Below, in pieces: positions 6,528 through 10,196 of a stretch of DNA of 10,196 nucleotides. The stretch is from JBOHER01 sp050701115 (GTDB lineage Bacteria > Actinomycetota > Actinomycetes > Mycobacteriales > Pseudonocardiaceae). Position 1 is the first letter of the stretch; every line of letters begins with the position of its first letter. A model generated the notes under the pieces. That model did no database searches, was not told the origin of the DNA, and saw only the letters and a program-made list of their open reading frames with translations. Made by a program: the position numbers and the translations under genes. The stretch is from assembly GCA_050701115.1 (NCBI GenBank), contig JBOHER010000126.1:1-10196 (forward strand), written 5' to 3'.

Positions 6528-6913
6528 GTCCATCGCGAGTGCCCTCAGTGTGCACCGCGGGTCCGACAGTGCGCGCGCTACCAGCCGACAACCGTTCGAC
6601 GCGATCGGCTCTGAGCCTTCTCGCGGCGGCATGGTGAGCGCGACGACGGACACGCCCCTGACTGACAAGGCCCGGCACAGCGACGAACATCCTGGGCCGT
6701 CCACCAGCGACCAATCTCGGCCGAGACGCTCCGTAAGAGTCTGCATATCGTCGCGGCGCGTTCCCGGATGCTGGTGTCGATCATCAGGGCCGAACGGGTA
6801 GCTGCTCAGGACGAGCCTCTGGCCATGGCCGCCCAGTCTTACTCGGAGGGGCGAAGTGTGGCGGCTGTCGACTGCGGACAGTACAACTGGATGAGAGATC
6901 ACCCGCTCACGGT
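6528..6913. other. Unassigned region between the nuclease-helicase and VOC genes
   Basis: About 390 nt upstream of the nuclease-helicase gene with no reading frame I can link to a family. Open frames exist on both strands, but they have no good ribosome binding sites and their Arg/Ser/Pro-rich translations look like those of random high-GC DNA. The part near 6528-6620 should hold the nuclease-helicase promoter, though no convincing -10/-35 pair was seen. Two small palindromes are present: TCTCGGCCGAGA (6715-6726, perfect) and GGCCATGGCC near 6825. The stretch could be the remains of a decayed gene; nothing in it proves this. Confidence 0.4.
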
Positions 6914-6951
6914 GCCGTCTGTGCGGGTCATGGCCGCGATTGCCGGACGGC
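6914..6951 (-). terminator. Weak hairpin after the VOC gene
   Basis: GCCGTC (6914-6919) and GACGGC (6946-6951) are perfect inverted repeats directly after the VOC stop codon. The loop is long (26 nt) and there is no T-tract. A role in ending the AraC/VOC transcript is possible but poorly supported. Confidence 0.22.
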
Positions 6952-7362
6952 TCAGCGCAGTTCCTGGATGCGGATCAGGTTGCCCGCGGGATCGCGGAAG
7001 GCGCAGTCGCGAACGCCGTACGGCTGCTCGGACGGCTCCTGGATGACCTCGGCGTCGCTGGCCTGCAGCCGCGCGAAGACGCCGTCGAGGTCGGCGGTGG
7101 CCAGCAGGATCCAGCCGTAGGTGCCCTTGGCCATCATCTCGACGATGGTGCGGCGCTCGTCGTCGGTGACCCCAGGGTCGGCGGCCGGCGGCGCCAGGAG
7201 GATGGACGTGCCGGGTTGCTCGGCGGGGCCGACCGTGATCCAGCGCATCTTGCCGTTTCCGACGTCGCCCCGGACCTCGAAGCCGAGGGTGTCGCGATAG
7301 AAGGCCAGGGAGGCGGCCGGGTCGTCGTGCGGGAGGAAGCTCGTGTGACTGGTGATGTCCAT
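6952..7362 (-). CDS. VOC-superfamily (glyoxalase/bleomycin-resistance/dioxygenase fold) protein
   Basis: A 136-residue protein with the vicinal oxygen chelate fold. The first beta-alpha module shows the typical ASLAFYRDTLGFEV (17-30). The second shows the DLDGVFARL helix, then DCAFRDPAGNLIRIQE, ending in Glu134, the usual position of a metal-ligand Glu in this fold. Members of this size often act as dimers that isomerise or cleave small molecules, detoxify glyoxal-type compounds or bind antibiotics; the substrate here cannot be told. The start ATG lies 7 nt after the stop codon of the AraC-type gene upstream, with no strong Shine-Dalgarno sequence, so translation is probably coupled. The pairing suggests that the regulator controls its own operon and responds to a compound handled by this protein. 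Confidence 0.87.
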   Translation of the reverse strand: MDITSHTSFLPHDDPAASLAFYRDTLGFEVRGDVGNGKMRWITVGPAEQPGTSILLAPPAADPGVTDDERRTIVEMMAKGTYGWILLATADLDGVFARLQASDAEVIQEPSEQPYGVRDCAFRDPAGNLIRIQELR

Positions 7363-7369
7363 GGCGGTC

Positions 7370-7819
7370 TCAGGTCAGTTGCGGCTCGGTGACTCGCGCT
7401 TCTCGATTCCTGATCGGTCTGGTCACCTGTTTCGCCACGCAGGACGGCATCCCCGCCGTCGCGCGCGCCGCGTCACGCCGGTAGATGCTGGGCGGCACAC
7501 CGACCAACTCGGTGAAGCGAGTGCTGAAGGTGCCCAGTGACGAGCAGCCGACCGCGAAACAGACCACGGTGACGCTGAGGTCGCCACGACGCAGCAGCGC
7601 CAGCGCGCGCTCGATGCGCCGCGTCATCAGATAGCCGTACGGCGACTCGCCGTAGGCGAGCCGGAACTCGCGGCTGAGGTGCCCGGCCGACATGTTCACT
7701 CCGCGGGCGAGCGCCTCGACGTCCAGCGGCTGCGCGTACTCCCGGTCGATCCGGTCGCGTACGCGGCGCAGCCGCGCCAGGTCGCGCAGGTGCTGCGCCG
7801 CGGCGGATCTGCTGGTCAC
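7370..7819 (-). CDS. AraC-family transcriptional regulator, DNA-binding domain only
   Basis: A 149-residue regulator made almost wholly of the AraC double helix-turn-helix domain. The first HTH is around residues 31-55 (LDVEALARGVNMSAGHLSREF), and the second around 81-105 (LSVTVVCFAVGCSSLGTFSTRF), followed by the conserved VGVPPSIYRR. There is no separate ligand-binding domain, and the about 35-residue tail is Arg/Thr-rich and without a known motif. In the second HTH the residue usually found as Phe in GFSS is Cys92, near Cys87; this could be trivial or a thiol sensor. The GTG at 7819 is the only reasonable start, because an in-frame TAG lies at 7853-7855 and no other start codon falls between. 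No good ribosome binding site precedes it, so a short leader or leaderless transcript is possible. It is the first gene of a two-gene unit with the VOC protein. Confidence 0.87.
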   Translation of the reverse strand: MTSRSAAAQHLRDLARLRRVRDRIDREYAQPLDVEALARGVNMSAGHLSREFRLAYGESPYGYLMTRRIERALALLRRGDLSVTVVCFAVGCSSLGTFSTRFTELVGVPPSIYRRDAARATAGMPSCVAKQVTRPIRNREARVTEPQLT

Positions 7820-8077
7820 CTGCGAGATCGTGCCACATCGCGCCGGAGGTGCCTAGCGCCCGCATCGCGTCCCACCCCACTCCGCGTCCGCTCCGGCCCG
7901 GTCTGCTCCGCTTACGTCCTCGACCTGCTCAGGCCATGAGGTATCCACCGCTCGTCCCACGTCAACACGTCTCGTTAGCAGTCATTCGCGGCTACATCCG
8001 CTGGCAACATCAGCGCCGGATGAACCAGATGGAACAGGTCCCGCAACGCACCTTCGTGGGCAGCAACACGATGACCG

Positions 8078-8092
8078 GCGTGACAGTCACGC
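8078..8092. promoter_or_regulatory. Perfect 15-bp palindrome, candidate regulator site
   Basis: GCGTGAC and GTCACGC flank a single central A, a perfect 7+1+7 palindrome. It lies about 260 bp upstream of the AraC-type start and about 195 bp beyond the UvrA-like stop, outside any supported gene. The symmetry suits a dimeric DNA-binding protein, but AraC-type regulators normally prefer direct repeats, so it need not belong to the neighbouring regulator. Confidence 0.3.
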
Positions 8093-8115
8093 GCGCACCC
8101 AGGTCTGGTCGACTT

Positions 8116-8226
8116 CCGTCCGTGCCAGTTAAGAATGGATCGTGGACGACTCGCCGGCCGCGCGCAGCACTCACACGCCGCGTCGAGGACGACCGCTCCC
8201 CTACTACTCTCCCGTTCCTGCCAGTT
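8116..8226. repeat. Imperfect 15-bp direct repeat pair
   Basis: 8116-8130 and 8212-8226 match at 13 of 15 positions (CCGTYCSTGCCAGTT), with the last 8 bases identical and the copies 96 bp apart. They could be paired binding sites or the direct repeats left by an insertion, but no terminal inverted repeats were seen just inside them. Confidence 0.3.
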
Positions 8227-8232
8227 GACTAG

Positions 8233-8262
8233 GACGAGTTGAACTAGATGAGAGAACTCGTC
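8233..8262 (-). terminator. Hairpin after the UvrA-like gene, probable terminator
   Basis: GACGAGTT (8233-8240) and AACTCGTC (8255-8262) are perfect 8-bp inverted repeats around a 14-nt loop, 25 nt after the UvrA-like stop. There is only a short mixed T-containing stretch after it on the minus strand. A second possible stem, TGAGA/TCTCA (8249-8253/8261-8265), overlaps it and could compete. Confidence 0.5.
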
Positions 8263-8273
8263 TCACGGTGTCC

Positions 8274-8286
8274 GCGAGGGCCTCGC
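8274..8286. repeat. 13-bp GC-rich palindrome at the UvrA-like stop
   Basis: GCGAGG and CCTCGC surround one G, one base beyond the UvrA-like stop codon. In RNA it can form a tight 5-bp hairpin with a 3-nt loop and may add to transcript termination together with the larger hairpin that follows. Confidence 0.35.
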
Positions 8287-8287
8287 C

Positions 8288-10196
<1,909 letters not shown>

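Larger units (their letters stand above)
7820..8232. other. Unassigned region upstream of the AraC-type gene
   Basis: About 410 nt lie between the AraC-type start and the hairpin behind the UvrA-like gene. It is less GC-rich than its neighbours in parts, for example around 7935-8045. A plus-strand frame (7849-8232, 127 codons) is open; its middle, near 7960-8020, reads LAVIRGYIRWQHQRR, faintly reminiscent of the C-terminal part of some transposases. It has no ribosome binding site and the ends look like random translation, so I do not call a gene. The region should contain the AraC/VOC promoter, but I found no clear -10/-35 pair. Confidence 0.35.

Noticed and set aside
4631..6637. 668-codon open frame on the plus strand
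   Set aside because: It lies wholly antisense to the nuclease-helicase, whose motifs are intact. Long antisense frames are expected where codons end mostly in G or C, and its translation matches no family I know.
6276..6902. 208-codon minus-strand frame reaching from the gap into the nuclease-helicase gene
   Set aside because: Its 3' part overlaps the nuclease-helicase start region in another frame, and its 5' part has no motif or ribosome binding site.
7849..8232. 127-codon plus-strand frame as a real gene
   Set aside because: No ribosome binding site, Pro/Arg-rich ends and no convincing family match; kept only as a low-interest possible remnant.
3239..8232. Multi-gene antiphage island around the nuclease-helicase
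   Set aside because: The neighbours are an oxygenase and an AraC/VOC pair. No methyltransferase, toxin, reverse transcriptase, CRISPR repeat or other defence partner is visible.

Overview
The window is high-GC DNA with GTG starts, G/C-ending codons and gene families typical of actinomycetes: a 13E12/DUF222-type HNH protein, a LmbE/MshB-like deacetylase, an MpaB-type DUF2236 oxygenase and a UvrA-like drug-resistance ATPase. A member of the Pseudonocardiales or Mycobacteriales is the best guess. No species can be named from the sequence, and no rRNA, tRNA, CRISPR array, prophage or intact insertion sequence was seen.

Layout. (1) 1-294 (+): 3' end of an HNH endonuclease-domain protein, cut by the window edge. 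It converges on (2) 347-1216 (-), a secreted trypsin-like serine protease; a hairpin at 291-322 lies between the two stop codons. (3) 1342-2139 (+): a zinc-dependent LmbE/PIG-L deacetylase, divergent from the protease. The shared 125-bp upstream region carries two perfect inverted repeats. (4) 2307-3146 (+): an MpaB/DUF2236 oxygenase behind its own putative promoter and a 23-bp operator-like palindrome. Two mutually exclusive hairpins separate it from the deacetylase. (5) 3239-6517 (-): a 1092-residue TM0106-type protein that joins a RecB/Cas4-like nuclease, an RNase H-fold exonuclease and an SF1 helicase. (6) 7370-7819 and 6952-7362 (-): a two-gene unit of a short AraC-family regulator followed 7 nt later by a VOC/glyoxalase-fold protein. 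(7) 8288-10196 (-): a UvrA-like twin-ABC ATPase whose N-terminus is outside the window.

Two stretches, about 6528-6913 and 7820-8232, hold no gene I can support. The second contains a perfect 15-bp palindrome and an imperfect 15-bp direct repeat.

The genes look like a run of small, independent transcription units and not one pathway; only AraC/VOC looks like an operon. The large nuclease-helicase is the most interesting gene because the family has no settled role and this copy keeps every expected catalytic motif. Nothing next to it (no modification enzyme, toxin or CRISPR gene) shows that it belongs to a larger defence system, so I do not claim one. The other points worth following are the non-coding inverted repeats, several of which are perfect and sit where operators or attenuators would be expected.
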